Source: CALGTL01 sp963579135 (lineage in GTDB: Bacteria > Chloroflexota > Dehalococcoidia > Lucifugimonadales > Australimonadaceae). Taken from it: 64,000 bases of DNA. Below are positions 9,919-19,191 of this stretch, in pieces. The position numbers and the translations under genes are program-made. Within the stretch, counting starts at the first letter, position 1. Each line of letters begins with the position of its first letter. Below the pieces are notes generated by a model, which was not told where the DNA came from, searched no databases, and was given only the letters and a program-made list of their open reading frames with translations. Location: NCBI GenBank assembly GCA_963579135.1, contig CAUZFB010000002.1:1-64000 (forward strand), in the 5' to 3' direction.

Positions 9919-11016
9919 ATGGCAGCAGAACCCATCAACCTGTTTGATTTCGAGGCTTTGGCCGAGCACAGCATGGAGAAGGTCGAGTGGGACTACATCG
10001 CCGGTGCAGCCACCGACGAGATCACCCTCCGCCGCACGCGTTCCGCGTACGACCACATCGCGCTCCGTCCGCGTGTGCTCACCGGTACCGCCAGCGTCGA
10101 CATGTCCACCACGGTACTAGGCCAGCGCATCGAAGTGCCGTTCATGACCAGCCCCGCAGGCGGCCACGGCAAGGCCCACCCCGACGGTGAGCTCGCCACT
10201 GCCCGCGCGGCGGCAAAATTCGGCACCATCATGTCCATGAGCGCTAACGGCACTCACACGATTGAAGATGTGGCCGAGACCATCGACGGCCCTCGGTGGT
10301 ACCAGTGCTACTTCTACAAGAACCGCGAAACCATGGCCGGCATGGTGAAACGCGCCGAAGACGCAGGCTACAACGCCCTCATCATCACCCTCGACTCATC
10401 CTGGCCGTCCAAACGTGAGCGAAACATCCGCAACGACTACGGCAACCGCCCACGCGAGCGCCGCAACTACACCCCCGAACAGATCAAAGAAGGCGAGCAA
10501 CTCGCCGCTAAGAGCAAGTTCGACTCAGGCCTCACCAGCCGCGGACAAAACGACCCCGGCGCTACCTGGGAAGACCTCAAGTGGCTCCGCACCATCACCG
10601 ACCTGCCTATCGTCTTCAAAGGTATCATGACCCGCGAGGACGCCGCCCTCAGCGCCGAATATGGCGTCGACGGCATCATCGTCTCCAACCACGGCTCACG
10701 CAATCTCGACACCACACTCTCCACCATCGAAACGCTCCCCGAAGTGGTAGAGGCCGCAGGCAGTAAAGTCGATGTATTCCTCGACGGCGGCATCCGGCGC
10801 GGGTCGGACATCGCTAAAGCGCTTGCCCTCGGAGCCAAAGCTGTCATGTTCGGCCGTCCCATCTTCTGGGGCCTCCACTACGGCGGCGAAGACGGCCTCA
10901 CCAGCGTCTTCCAAATCCTCCGTGACGAACTCGAGACGACCATGGTCCTCTCAGGCCGCCCAACCATCGCCAGCATCGACTCAACCCTCGTCAGGAAGAT
11001 GCCCACGCTGAACTAG
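9919..11016 (+). CDS. FMN-dependent alpha-hydroxy acid dehydrogenase/oxidase (LldD family)
   Basis: This TIM-barrel flavoenzyme family oxidises 2-hydroxy acids such as lactate or glycolate. The N-terminal part with VEWDYIAGAATDEITLRR and the FMN-phosphate region FLDGGIRRGSDIAKALALGA are clear. The active-site motif reads SNHGSRNLD, where most members have SNHGGRQLD. The catalytic His and Arg are kept, but the Gly-to-Ser and Gln-to-Asn changes suggest an unusual substrate. At 365 residues it is a soluble member, without the N-terminal cytochrome domain of flavocytochrome b2. GAGGG lies just before the ATG. Substrate is unknown. Confidence 0.87.
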   Translation: MAAEPINLFDFEALAEHSMEKVEWDYIAGAATDEITLRRTRSAYDHIALRPRVLTGTASVDMSTTVLGQRIEVPFMTSPAGGHGKAHPDGELATARAAAKFGTIMSMSANGTHTIEDVAETIDGPRWYQCYFYKNRETMAGMVKRAEDAGYNALIITLDSSWPSKRERNIRNDYGNRPRERRNYTPEQIKEGEQLAAKSKFDSGLTSRGQNDPGATWEDLKWLRTITDLPIVFKGIMTREDAALSAEYGVDGIIVSNHGSRNLDTTLSTIETLPEVVEAAGSKVDVFLDGGIRRGSDIAKALALGAKAVMFGRPIFWGLHYGGEDGLTSVFQILRDELETTMVLSGRPTIASIDSTLVRKMPTLN

Positions 11017-11074
11017 CACTGCCCAGACAATTACGTGCCTCGTTCTCCCCAGCCACCCTGCTAAGATTACCCTC

Positions 11075-11713
11075 GTGCAACCCATCGTTATCGTCGACTA
11101 TGGCGCAGGCAACCTGAGAAGCGTTCAGAAGGCTTTTGAGCACCTCGGGCACCAGGCCGTCTTCACCTCAGACCCCGCAGACCTCAGGAACGCCCCCGCT
11201 ATTGTCTTCCCCGGCCAGGGCGCATCTCCGCCTGCCATGGCCGCCCTCGAACGCGACGGCATGGCCGACGCCGTCCGCGAGGCCGTAGCCGACGGCACTC
11301 CATTCTTCGGCGTCTGCCTCGGTCTTCAGCTCCTGCTAGAGCACTCCGAAGAGGGCAGCGTCGATTGCCTCGGCATCGTCCCCGGCACAGTTCGACGATT
11401 CTTTGAAACTCACGTCGGCGATGGCCTCAAAGTTCCTCATATGGGCTGGAACTCCGTCAAACTCCGGGGCCAGCACCCCGTCTTCGAAGGCGTCCCCGAG
11501 AACAGCTACTTCTACTTCGTCCACAGCTACTACGCCGAACCCTCAGAGGACTCCTGGGTCGCAGGCACCACCACCTATGGCCTGGAGTTCACCAGCGTCG
11601 TTGCCCGCAACAACCTCGTCGCCACCCAGTTTCACCCCGAGAAGAGTGGCAACGTCGGACTCAAGCTCTACGACAATTTCGTGAAGCGCCTCGTGCTCGC
11701 GCGCGTGCAGTAG
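11075..11713 (+). CDS. hisH: Imidazole glycerol phosphate synthase, glutamine amidotransferase subunit
   Basis: HisH hydrolyses glutamine and channels ammonia to HisF in histidine synthesis. The 212-residue product starts at a GTG. It has VDYGAGNLRSVQKAFEHLG, the oxyanion segment FPGQGASPP, the nucleophile motif GVCLGLQLLLE and the catalytic His/Glu pair in QFHPEKSG, so all class-I amidotransferase residues are present. It lies 6 bp upstream of hisA. The cyclase partner hisF is not in the window. Confidence 0.95.
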   Translation: MQPIVIVDYGAGNLRSVQKAFEHLGHQAVFTSDPADLRNAPAIVFPGQGASPPAMAALERDGMADAVREAVADGTPFFGVCLGLQLLLEHSEEGSVDCLGIVPGTVRRFFETHVGDGLKVPHMGWNSVKLRGQHPVFEGVPENSYFYFVHSYYAEPSEDSWVAGTTTYGLEFTSVVARNNLVATQFHPEKSGNVGLKLYDNFVKRLVLARVQ

Positions 11714-11719
11714 AAGGGA

Positions 11720-12454
11720 ATGGAAATTATCCCAGCAATCGACCTCCGCCAAGGCCAGGTCGTTCGTCTCAGCCAGGGCGACTTCAACCGGCAGAGCACC
11801 TTCTCCGACGATCCTCTCAAGGTCGCCCAGGGGTTCGTCGACGCCGGTGCCATCCGAATCCACGTCGTCGACCTCGACGGCGCCCTCGAAGGTAGCCCCC
11901 AGCAGAGCGAGCTCTACGGCGCCCTTGCCCGTAGTCTCAGCGTTCCTCTTGAGGTAGGCGGGGGGTTCCGCGCCAAAGACCACGTGGCCACGGCCCTCGA
12001 TGCAGGCATCGGTCGCATCGTCCTCGGCACCGCCGCCATCGCCGACCCCGACATGGTGGAACAAGCTATAGAGAAGCACGGTGCCAATCGCGTCGTCGTT
12101 GGCCTCGATGCAAACAACGGCAAGGTCGCCGTCAGCGGGTGGACAAAAACCACCGACGTCGATGCCATCGACCTCATGACCCACATGTACGAGGTCGGCG
12201 TCCGTCGCTTCGTCTTCACCGATATCGCTCGCGACGGCACACTCACGGAGCCCAACTTCGACTCCGTCGCCGTCATGGTCCAGCACGGGATAGCCCTCGG
12301 GGATGGACACATCATTGCCTCGGGCGGCATCGGCGAGCTGGACCACCTGCGTCGGCTCACCAACCTGGGCGCCGAGGGTGCCATCGTCGGAACCGCGATT
12401 TACCGCGGCACCATCGATCTTGCGGAAGCTATCCACGAGCTTGGTGCGTCCTAA
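11720..12454 (+). CDS. hisA: Phosphoribosyl-formimino-AICAR-phosphate isomerase
   Basis: HisA performs the Amadori rearrangement in histidine synthesis using a (beta/alpha)8 barrel. The 244-residue product begins MEIIPAIDLRQGQVVRL, with the catalytic Asp in AIDL, and carries the second catalytic Asp in FTDIARDGTL. The phosphate-binding loops GGGFRAKD and ASGGIGELDHLRRL are intact. It overlaps the next gene in TAATG, so the three genes are probably one transcript. Confidence 0.95.
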   Translation: MEIIPAIDLRQGQVVRLSQGDFNRQSTFSDDPLKVAQGFVDAGAIRIHVVDLDGALEGSPQQSELYGALARSLSVPLEVGGGFRAKDHVATALDAGIGRIVLGTAAIADPDMVEQAIEKHGANRVVVGLDANNGKVAVSGWTKTTDVDAIDLMTHMYEVGVRRFVFTDIARDGTLTEPNFDSVAVMVQHGIALGDGHIIASGGIGELDHLRRLTNLGAEGAIVGTAIYRGTIDLAEAIHELGAS

Positions 12455-12747
12455 TGCGCCTCTCATTCCAGCACCATTCGGCTCGGGCGATCGTCCGGAG
12501 CAAGCTAGAAGAGGCTATAGACAAAGCCCTCAATCTCGGCGATGGCCAGATCAGGCAAGTTCAGTACGCTTGGACTAGCGACAAACTCAACTTCTCGTTC
12601 GCGGTCATGAGCAAGACCATCAAGGGCACCGCTGACGTAACCGACACTGAGATCATCGTCGATGCCGGAATGCCCTTGATGTTCCGCCCCTTCGAGGGCA
12701 AAGTGAAAACGCGTATCCTCAGTACGCTCAACGAAATGTTTCCTTAG
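12454..12747 (+). CDS. Small PHA_gran_rgn-like protein (polyhydroxyalkanoate system family)
   Basis: This is a 97-residue product starting at the ATG that shares one base with the hisA stop. Its pattern resembles the PHA_gran_rgn family of about 90 residues: an N-terminal amphipathic strand and helix, a central KIKGTADV-like beta strand, and MPLMFRPFEGKVKTRILSTL near the end, where family members read LxLLxxPFKGKIExEIRxxL. Function in the family is poorly defined, and no PHA synthase or phasin is in the window. Assignment rests on pattern memory and should be read as probable, not certain. Confidence 0.65.
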   Translation: MRLSFQHHSARAIVRSKLEEAIDKALNLGDGQIRQVQYAWTSDKLNFSFAVMSKTIKGTADVTDTEIIVDAGMPLMFRPFEGKVKTRILSTLNEMFP

Positions 12748-12774
12748 TCTCGAACCCACGCAGGAGAATCGCAC

Positions 12775-14004
12775 TTGGCAGCCGACCAACCGGCCGCAGG
12801 CACCACGTCGTTCCGCGCGACCGGCCCCGCCTACATCGCAACCATCGCCATCGGACATGGCCTCAAACACTGGTACATCGCCGCGTTTGCAGTCTTCCTT
12901 CCCCTCATTGAGGAGGAGTACCAGCTCACCACCTTCGGCGTGGCCGTCCTCAGCACCATCCGCCAATTCGCGGGAGGCTCACCCAACTTCTTCGTCGGAT
13001 ACGTCAGTGACCGGTTCCGCGAACACTGGAACCTGCTCCTCCCGGCCTCCTTTATCGCCGCTGCCGCCTCCATGATGTTCGCGGGGCTCATGCCCTGGTA
13101 CTGGCCGATGGTGTTCTTCATCGCCATGGGCGGAGTCGCAGCGGCCTTCTGGCACCCGCCGGCGATCTCCATGCTGAGCACGCGATTCCCTGAGCGCCGC
13201 GGCCTCGCCATCGCCTTCCACGGTTCGGGCTCCGGAGCGGGTGAGGCGCTCGCCCCATTGCTGGTCGGCGCGATCCTCGCCTACATCCTCATGGATGACT
13301 GGCGCTTGTACGTCGTCATCGCCATGATTCCAGCCGTCGCCCTGACCGTCCTCATCTACTGGATGCTCGACGGCGCTGGTCCTCCGCCCACGCCTACTAG
13401 CACGCGTCCAGCGAAGCTCACTGACACGTTCACCATGTTGCGGTACCCAGCGTTCCGAACGCTCGCGTACATGAACTTCACACGATCGTTCGCCCACTTT
13501 GGGGTGCTTTCGTTCCTCCCGATCTACCTTGCCCGAGACCTCAACATGGACAGCGCAGGCGTCGGAGCCCACGTCGCCCTCCTCACCCTAGGCGGAGTCA
13601 TCGTGGGCCCGTTATTCGGCCACTACTCCGACCGGGTAGGACGTCGGCTCCCCATGGTCGTCGCCCTGATCGTCGTCGCCGTGGGCATGTTCACCATCGG
13701 CATCGTTGGCGAAGGCATCATCATGGTCATCGCCCTCGGCATCATGGGCGTCTTTCTCTGGTCCGTCCAAGACGTCACCAACGCCACCGCTCTAGACGCC
13801 GCGCCACGAGGTCTGGAGGGCTCCGTCGTCGGCATGATGTTCTCCAGCAGCCTCATCGCAGGCGTTGTCACCCCCTTCATCATGGGCGCCGCCATCTGGA
13901 TGGCCGACAGCCGCCGCGTCATCTTCTTCGTCGCAGCCGCCTTCGTCGTCCCCGCCATCGTCATCATGGCCATCGCCCCCCTCACTCGCAAAGACGACGA
14001 CTGA
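12775..14004 (+). CDS. Major facilitator superfamily transporter
   Basis: This 409-residue protein has about twelve hydrophobic segments in two halves and an extended central loop near residues 205-220 (PPPTPTSTRPAKLTDTF), as in 12-helix MFS carriers. The MFS signature between helices 2 and 3 appears as VGYVSDRFREHWN, and its repeat in the second half as FGHYSDRVGRRLP. I use the TTG at 12775 because a CAGGAG site lies ten bases upstream. A Fosmidomycin-resistance or nitrate/nitrite-like subgroup is possible; the substrate cannot be told. Confidence 0.85.
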   Translation: MAADQPAAGTTSFRATGPAYIATIAIGHGLKHWYIAAFAVFLPLIEEEYQLTTFGVAVLSTIRQFAGGSPNFFVGYVSDRFREHWNLLLPASFIAAAASMMFAGLMPWYWPMVFFIAMGGVAAAFWHPPAISMLSTRFPERRGLAIAFHGSGSGAGEALAPLLVGAILAYILMDDWRLYVVIAMIPAVALTVLIYWMLDGAGPPPTPTSTRPAKLTDTFTMLRYPAFRTLAYMNFTRSFAHFGVLSFLPIYLARDLNMDSAGVGAHVALLTLGGVIVGPLFGHYSDRVGRRLPMVVALIVVAVGMFTIGIVGEGIIMVIALGIMGVFLWSVQDVTNATALDAAPRGLEGSVVGMMFSSSLIAGVVTPFIMGAAIWMADSRRVIFFVAAAFVVPAIVIMAIAPLTRKDDD

Positions 14005-14143
14005 CTGACTGACATCCAACAAAGCGTAAGAATATGGAATCCGCTGGCCAACGCGTGGTTCTCCCTGCACCGATCGGCTCAATCTGACACCTAGCTAGCA
14101 GTCGTTCGTCTTGGCTAACAGTATTGAAACGACGTTCTATGCG

Positions 14144-14503
14144 CTAGCTAGCTCTAATCGTGGACTCGACTGTGACCCCCTGGTCTTCGACATAGAGCGT
14201 CCACGGCTTGAATGATTCGACGAAGGCTTTGGCTTCCTCCAAGCTAGCAATATCTCTTTGAGCACGTTCCGGTTCATATCCGAACGTCACTGCCAGGGCG
14301 TCGAACCCACGCGCAGTCTCTCTAACCATGCCCACTCGCTCCTTGCGGTCGCCAGTCTCCAGCATCAACTGTTGTCCCTGCCTCGTCATCTGCCAGTAAA
14401 CCGCCATTCGTTCTCCCCATATTTTCGCGCTTTTACGGCCCTTGAACGGGGCCATGCCGAATCGTTTCCGACAGTCTAGTAGAGAGCGCAGTTCTTCGGT
14501 CAC
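14144..14503 (-). CDS. Conserved-looking hypothetical protein
   Basis: I do not recognise this soluble protein of up to 119 residues. It has a mixed alpha/beta composition, no signal peptide and no membrane segment. Its C-terminus reads EDQGVTVESTIRAS. The long reading starts at a GTG at 14503. An ATG at 14407, preceded by GGGGAGA at good spacing, would give an 87-residue protein beginning MAVYWQMTRQ and may be the true start. Codon usage resembles neighbouring genes, which supports it being real. Confidence 0.6.
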   Translation of the reverse strand: MTEELRSLLDCRKRFGMAPFKGRKSAKIWGERMAVYWQMTRQGQQLMLETGDRKERVGMVRETARGFDALAVTFGYEPERAQRDIASLEEAKAFVESFKPWTLYVEDQGVTVESTIRAS

Positions 14504-14974
14504 TTGGAATGAGGCACGCAGTGGGGAAAAGATTGTGCAGAGGTGTGGGGATGTCCGCTTGTTGTGCCCCTGAAAGGCAGCGGCCGGGGCCGGGGATAGT
14601 CAATCCAAATCCGACCGGCGCGACGGGGCAGCGCATCTGGCGTGTCAGGAAAGCGGTCGCCCCGTGCTTTGAACCATAGCGTTCAGCATTCCCCCACACA
14701 CATTGGGGGCATGCATCGAGGGGAAGGCGTGGGAACTTCCCTCCACCTTGACCCGCCCAACAGCCATTGAATGCGAGGGGGTTCGGTAGTTTCTCTATTG
14801 ATGGGAGGAAGTCAGTGGGCAGTGGTTAGTGCCGCCTCGCGGCCGCAGCAGTCTAGGTCGTGTTTGGTGGCCGTGCCGTGGAAGAGTTTTTTCTTCGCTA
14901 CAGAGATCGTCATGACGGTAGCTAGCACTCATCACTACGTACATACGTATGACCACCATCGCCCTGCTGACTCC
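14504..14974. other. Gene-free stretch
   Basis: This 471-bp stretch lies between two minus-strand genes. Open frames here (for example 14771-15148 on the plus strand) look non-coding: odd composition, no recognisable family and no ribosome-binding site. The run GGCCGGGGCCGGGG at about 14582-14595 is GC-rich. Motifs of the form GCTAGC or CTAGCTAG recur at 14093-14102, 14146-14154 and 14921-14926 without an evident function. Confidence 0.5.
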
Positions 14975-15700
14975 CTAGGCGACGCCAGCCACCAACGCAC
15001 GGATCAGTGCCCACGACTCTTCAGGCCTGTTCGTCATACCGTTGAACTTCGTGCCAGCAAAGATATGGAGCTGCGAGTTAGGAATCAGCGCGTGCAGCTC
15101 TGTGGAGTGCGAGATCGGGTGGCGGTCGTCATCCACATCACCGCGTAGCAGCAGCGTCGGCACCTGCACTTGTGACGCTATCTTTCTTAGATCGTAGTAC
15201 TCGTGGAACTCGGGCTTGGAGTGTAGGTCGAGGTAGAAGTCGTTGATCGCCGCAGCGTCCTCGCCGTGGTGCCGCTTCATCGAGTCGATCCTGTCCTGCG
15301 GCTCTTTGGCGCGCTCGCTGTCGCCCTCCGCATACGAGTACGCGATCGCCCCATTCAGGATCAGTGACTTCGCGCGTTCCGGGTACGCCACCGCGAATCG
15401 CACGGCAACTCGAGTGCCCAGCGTTTCAGCTCCCACATGGACCGAGTCGATTTTGAGCCCGTCCAGCAGCGCCGCGACATCGTCGACCCAATCCTGGCCT
15501 TTCACATCGGTCGTGTGCTCGGAATCGGCCATGCCCCTAAGATCGGGCATGATCATCCGAAAGCCGCTCGCGTTGCGCTCCATGTACTGCACCCACGACT
15601 TCGCCGAATCGAATCGCGTTCCCGCGATGAACAGCATTGGAGTGCCGCTGCCGACGTCCTCGTAGTGATGCTTGTATCCGTTAATCGTTAAGTCTGGCAT
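14975..15700 (-). CDS. Alpha/beta-hydrolase-fold protein with atypical catalytic residues
   Basis: The product of 241 residues shows the alpha/beta hydrolase fold: NGYKHHYEDVGSGTPMLFIAG, then MIMPDLRGMADSE, a helix after the nucleophile position, and a cap region. At the nucleophile elbow, where G-x-S-x-G is expected, it reads VGAETLGTRVA, so no serine is visible. The expected late histidine region reads FAGTKFNGMTNRPEE, also without His. It may be a non-hydrolytic member or use another chemistry. The start at 15700 is chosen because AGGAGTG precedes it; a longer frame starts at 15721. Confidence 0.8.
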   Translation of the reverse strand: MPDLTINGYKHHYEDVGSGTPMLFIAGTRFDSAKSWVQYMERNASGFRMIMPDLRGMADSEHTTDVKGQDWVDDVAALLDGLKIDSVHVGAETLGTRVAVRFAVAYPERAKSLILNGAIAYSYAEGDSERAKEPQDRIDSMKRHHGEDAAAINDFYLDLHSKPEFHEYYDLRKIASQVQVPTLLLRGDVDDDRHPISHSTELHALIPNSQLHIFAGTKFNGMTNRPEESWALIRALVAGVA

Positions 15701-15832
15701 TTTCACTCCTAGAGATTGCACCGCTAGCCTACCACCTATAAGTCAAGCGCCCCATCTGGCACACCAGCCCTCGGCCCGCTAGACTCGCGCTGCACGCGAG
15801 CGAGCAGACTCGTCGATTAGGAGGCGCACCCC

Positions 15833-17584
15833 ATGGTCATGGACCACCCCACCATCCACAAACCTTCATCGTTCCCTGTCGCTCCCAACCTTGGCGACTG
15901 GGCCGCTTCCCGTGAGGACTTCGACTGGTCCAGCGTCGAAGGCGAGATTGACTTCCTCCCGGATGGTCGACTCAACATCGCCTACGAAGCCATCGACCGT
16001 CATGTTGTCAGGGGCAACGGCGCCAAGGTGGCTATGCACTGGGAGGGCAAAAACGGGGAAAAGGAGTCGTACACCTACGACGACATGCGCCGGCAAACCA
16101 ACAAGTTCTCCAACGTACTCGAAAGCCTGGGCGTGGAAACCGGCGAGCGCGTCTTCACCTTCATGGAACGCCTGCCGGAGATATATTTCACCTTCTTCGG
16201 CACGTTGAAAGCTGGATGCGTTATCGGTCCTCTGTTCTCTGCCTTCGGCCCCGACCCGGTGAAAGACCGTATGGAAGCTAGCGGCGCGACCGTCCTCGTT
16301 ACCCAGCCTGAGCTTCGAGCCAAAATTGCAGAGATTCTCCCGCTGCTCCCGGATCTCAAGCACATCATCGTCGTCAATAAGGACGGTCGTTCGTCAGGGC
16401 CACTCGCCGAGGGCGACCTCAGCTTCGAGGAGCTCATGGCCAGCGCATCCGATGCCGACGCGTCGCTCGACACCACCCGCGATTCCTACTCCGTCATGCA
16501 CTTCACGTCCGGCACCACCGGCAAACCGAAAGGTGCGGTCCACCGGCACAACTCGGTCATCCAGCAGTACGTCACGGGCAAGTGGTGCCTCGACCTGCAC
16601 CCCGACGACGTCTACTGGTGCACCGCCGACCCCGGTTGGGTCACCGGGACCTCGTACGGCATGATCGCGCCATGGACCAACGGCGTAACCCAGATCATCT
16701 ACGAGGGCGGATTCTCAGCGCGCAAGTGGTACCAGGTCCTTCAGGACTACAACGTCACCGTCTGGTACACCGCGCCCACCGCTATCCGCATGCTCATGAA
16801 GTCCGGCGTCGAGCTACCCAAGGCATTCAACACGCCAAACCTGCGGTTCATCGCATCTGTGGGGGAGCCCCTCAATCCCGAAGGGGTCATGTGGGGTCAG
16901 GAGGTGTTCGGACTGCCGTTCCACGACAACTGGTGGCAGACGGAGACCGGCGCCATCATGATTGCCAACTACAACTCCATGGCCATCAAGCCAGGATCCA
17001 TGGGCCGGCCGATCCCTGGCGTCGAGGCAGGGATCATCGATGCTGACGGCAACCCCGTCGCCGACGGCGAGGGCGGTATCCTGGCGGTTCGCCCCGGCTG
17101 GCCGTCGATGTTCCAAGTCTACTGGAACGATCAAGAACGCTACGACTCTCGATTCAAGAACGGATGGTACCTCACGGGTGACGAAGCGGTTCGCGACTCC
17201 GAGGGTTACTTCTGGTTCGTCGGTCGCTCTGACGACGTCATCAACACCGCAGGACACCTGGTTGGCCCATTCGAAGTCGAGAGCGCGCTCATCGAGCACC
17301 CCGCAGTCGCCGAAGCCGGCGTCATCGGGAAACCCGATCCCATCGCCATGGAAGTCGTCAAAGCGTTTGTCTCCCTCAAGGAAGGCTACGAAGCATCCGA
17401 TGAGCTGCGCCGAGAACTGATGGGATTCGCCCGCAAGAAGCTGGCGGCAGCCGTCGCACCCCGCGAGATCGAAATCGTCGACGGCCTGCCTAAAACCCGC
17501 TCAGGAAAAATCATGCGCCGCCTCCTCAAAGCCCGCGAACTGGGACTCCCTGAAGGAGACACATCAACTTTGGAAGAAGACTAG
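15833..17584 (+). CDS. Acetyl-CoA synthetase-like acyl-CoA ligase (AMP-forming)
   Basis: AMP-forming ligases of this class activate acetate or similar short acids to CoA thioesters. The 583-residue protein has the P-loop-like FTSGTTGKPKGAVH (about residues 223-236), the acetate-pocket Trp region WWQTETG, the hinge-region WYLTGDEAV and VGRSDDVI, and the C-terminal catalytic lysine in PKTRSGKIMRR. It is shorter than classical Acs (about 650 residues) and resembles the AcsA type of Firmicutes. Start at the ATG preceded by TAGGAGG. A Rieske oxygenase gene follows after about 80 bp, suggesting a shared catabolic role. Confidence 0.9.
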   Translation: MVMDHPTIHKPSSFPVAPNLGDWAASREDFDWSSVEGEIDFLPDGRLNIAYEAIDRHVVRGNGAKVAMHWEGKNGEKESYTYDDMRRQTNKFSNVLESLGVETGERVFTFMERLPEIYFTFFGTLKAGCVIGPLFSAFGPDPVKDRMEASGATVLVTQPELRAKIAEILPLLPDLKHIIVVNKDGRSSGPLAEGDLSFEELMASASDADASLDTTRDSYSVMHFTSGTTGKPKGAVHRHNSVIQQYVTGKWCLDLHPDDVYWCTADPGWVTGTSYGMIAPWTNGVTQIIYEGGFSARKWYQVLQDYNVTVWYTAPTAIRMLMKSGVELPKAFNTPNLRFIASVGEPLNPEGVMWGQEVFGLPFHDNWWQTETGAIMIANYNSMAIKPGSMGRPIPGVEAGIIDADGNPVADGEGGILAVRPGWPSMFQVYWNDQERYDSRFKNGWYLTGDEAVRDSEGYFWFVGRSDDVINTAGHLVGPFEVESALIEHPAVAEAGVIGKPDPIAMEVVKAFVSLKEGYEASDELRRELMGFARKKLAAAVAPREIEIVDGLPKTRSGKIMRRLLKARELGLPEGDTSTLEED

Positions 17585-17665
17585 GTCCGGCTCCTGTAGT
17601 CGCAGATTGCAGCGTAAGCTAGATTGAAGCGTACGCCACATCGCAGCGCGGAGAGGAGAACAGAG

Positions 17666-19006
17666 ATGCTGTCCAAAGAAGACAACGAGCTACTGACCCA
17701 CGTCGGCCCCGGTACACCCATGGGCGACCTGATGCGCCAGTACTGGATGCCCATCTACCTGTCGACCGACCTAGAGAAGCCCGACAACAAACCTCACCGC
17801 ATCAAGTTGCTCCACGAGAACCTGATCATCTTCCGTGACACCTCGGGCAACGTCGGCCTGCTAACCGAGGTCTGTGCTCATCGGGGTGCTTCGCTCTACT
17901 GGTCGCGCAACGAAGAAAACGGCGTGCGCTGCGTCTACCATGGGTGGAAGTACGACGTCACCGGGCGCTGCGTGGATATGCCCAACGAGCCCACGGCATC
18001 GAACTTCAGGGACAAGGTCCGCATCCAGTCCTACCCATGCCAGGAGCGCAACGGCATCGTCTGGACCTACATGGGGCCACGCGAAGAGCCGCCCCCTCTA
18101 CCGGATCTAGAATTCAACTTGCTGCCACAAGAGCACCTCATCATCCGGCGCGACCTCCAGGAGTCCAACTGGGTGCAAGGGCTCGAAGGCAACATCGACT
18201 CTTCCCACCTTTCGTTCCTGCACACGCGGCTCGAAGCCACCGGCAACGCCGAGTTCTACGGCGAAGGCCCCGCAACGCGAGGACTCTTCTACAATGACGC
18301 CGCGCCGAAGATGGAGGTTGTCAACACGGACGCAGGCGTCATGTACGCCGCTGGGCGCGCTGAAGAACCTGGCAAGGTTTACTGGCGTGTCACTCAGTTC
18401 CTCATGCCTTTCTACGGCATGTTCGCCCCCGTCAGCCTCGAGGAATGCCCGCTCCAATGGTGGATCCCGCTGGACGATCACGCCGTCATGAAGTGGGACA
18501 TACGCTGGAACCCCTCACGGCCCATCCGTGAGGAGGAAAAGAAGATGCTTGTCCCCGAGGATCCTGGAGGGTGGGTCGAATGGACCGGCGACCCGTACTC
18601 CCATTGGCGTCTCAAGGCCAGCGCTGATAACGACTACCTCAACGACTACAGCGCCCAGATCGACAAACGATTCTCCGGCGTGCCATCGATCAACCTCCAG
18701 GACAAGGCGCTACTTGAGAGCATGGGGCACATCGTGGATCGCACGATCGAGCACCTGGGCACCTCCGACGCCATGATTATCCGCACGCGTCGCCGACTCA
18801 TAAACGCCGCCATCGCGCTCCGCGACCACGGCACCGTCCCGCCAGGCGTTGACGACCCGCGAGTCTACCGCCGCCGAACCGCAACCGCCATCCTCGACGA
18901 CGGCAGCGACTGGCAACAGGGCGCGGGCCCTTACCTCGAAGCTTTCACCGGCACCCCGGTACTCTCCGCCGAAGCACAACAGGCCTCCATGCGCGTGAAG
19001 CGATAG
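17666..19006 (+). CDS. Rieske non-heme iron oxygenase, large subunit (copy A, intact)
   Basis: Ring-hydroxylating or demethylating oxygenases of this family combine a Rieske [2Fe-2S] domain with a mononuclear iron domain. The 446-residue protein has Rieske ligands CAHRG (about residues 71-75) and CVYHGW (about 90-95), and the catalytic-iron segment NWVQGLEGNIDSSHLSFLH with the Asp/His/His pattern. The start at 17666 is chosen for the GAGAGGAG site upstream. It is closely related to copy B (25142-26501), as seen in shared segments such as ERNGIVW, GTVPPGVD and HLGTSDAMIIRTRRRL. The substrate is unknown; phthalate-dioxygenase-like architecture. Confidence 0.92.
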   Translation: MLSKEDNELLTHVGPGTPMGDLMRQYWMPIYLSTDLEKPDNKPHRIKLLHENLIIFRDTSGNVGLLTEVCAHRGASLYWSRNEENGVRCVYHGWKYDVTGRCVDMPNEPTASNFRDKVRIQSYPCQERNGIVWTYMGPREEPPPLPDLEFNLLPQEHLIIRRDLQESNWVQGLEGNIDSSHLSFLHTRLEATGNAEFYGEGPATRGLFYNDAAPKMEVVNTDAGVMYAAGRAEEPGKVYWRVTQFLMPFYGMFAPVSLEECPLQWWIPLDDHAVMKWDIRWNPSRPIREEEKKMLVPEDPGGWVEWTGDPYSHWRLKASADNDYLNDYSAQIDKRFSGVPSINLQDKALLESMGHIVDRTIEHLGTSDAMIIRTRRRLINAAIALRDHGTVPPGVDDPRVYRRRTATAILDDGSDWQQGAGPYLEAFTGTPVLSAEAQQASMRVKR

Positions 19007-19191
19007 GGGCTTATCTCTACATACATATCGATGACACTCAATGTGGTGCGCCTGGCGCTGCGCTGTGTATCCTAAGCGTGTCCGCGCACCTAGGCGCCTT
19101 ACGGACGGGCTTAGTCTGCATTCATCCAACCGCGGCGGCATCAGGAGTAAATGAGCAGAAATGAGCAACATCACATAGGAGTGTAAAACCG

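Noticed and set aside
14771..15148. Plus-strand frame in the gap before the hydrolase
   Set aside because: Composition is unlike real genes here, with no start signal or family match, and its 3' half is antisense to the hydrolase.
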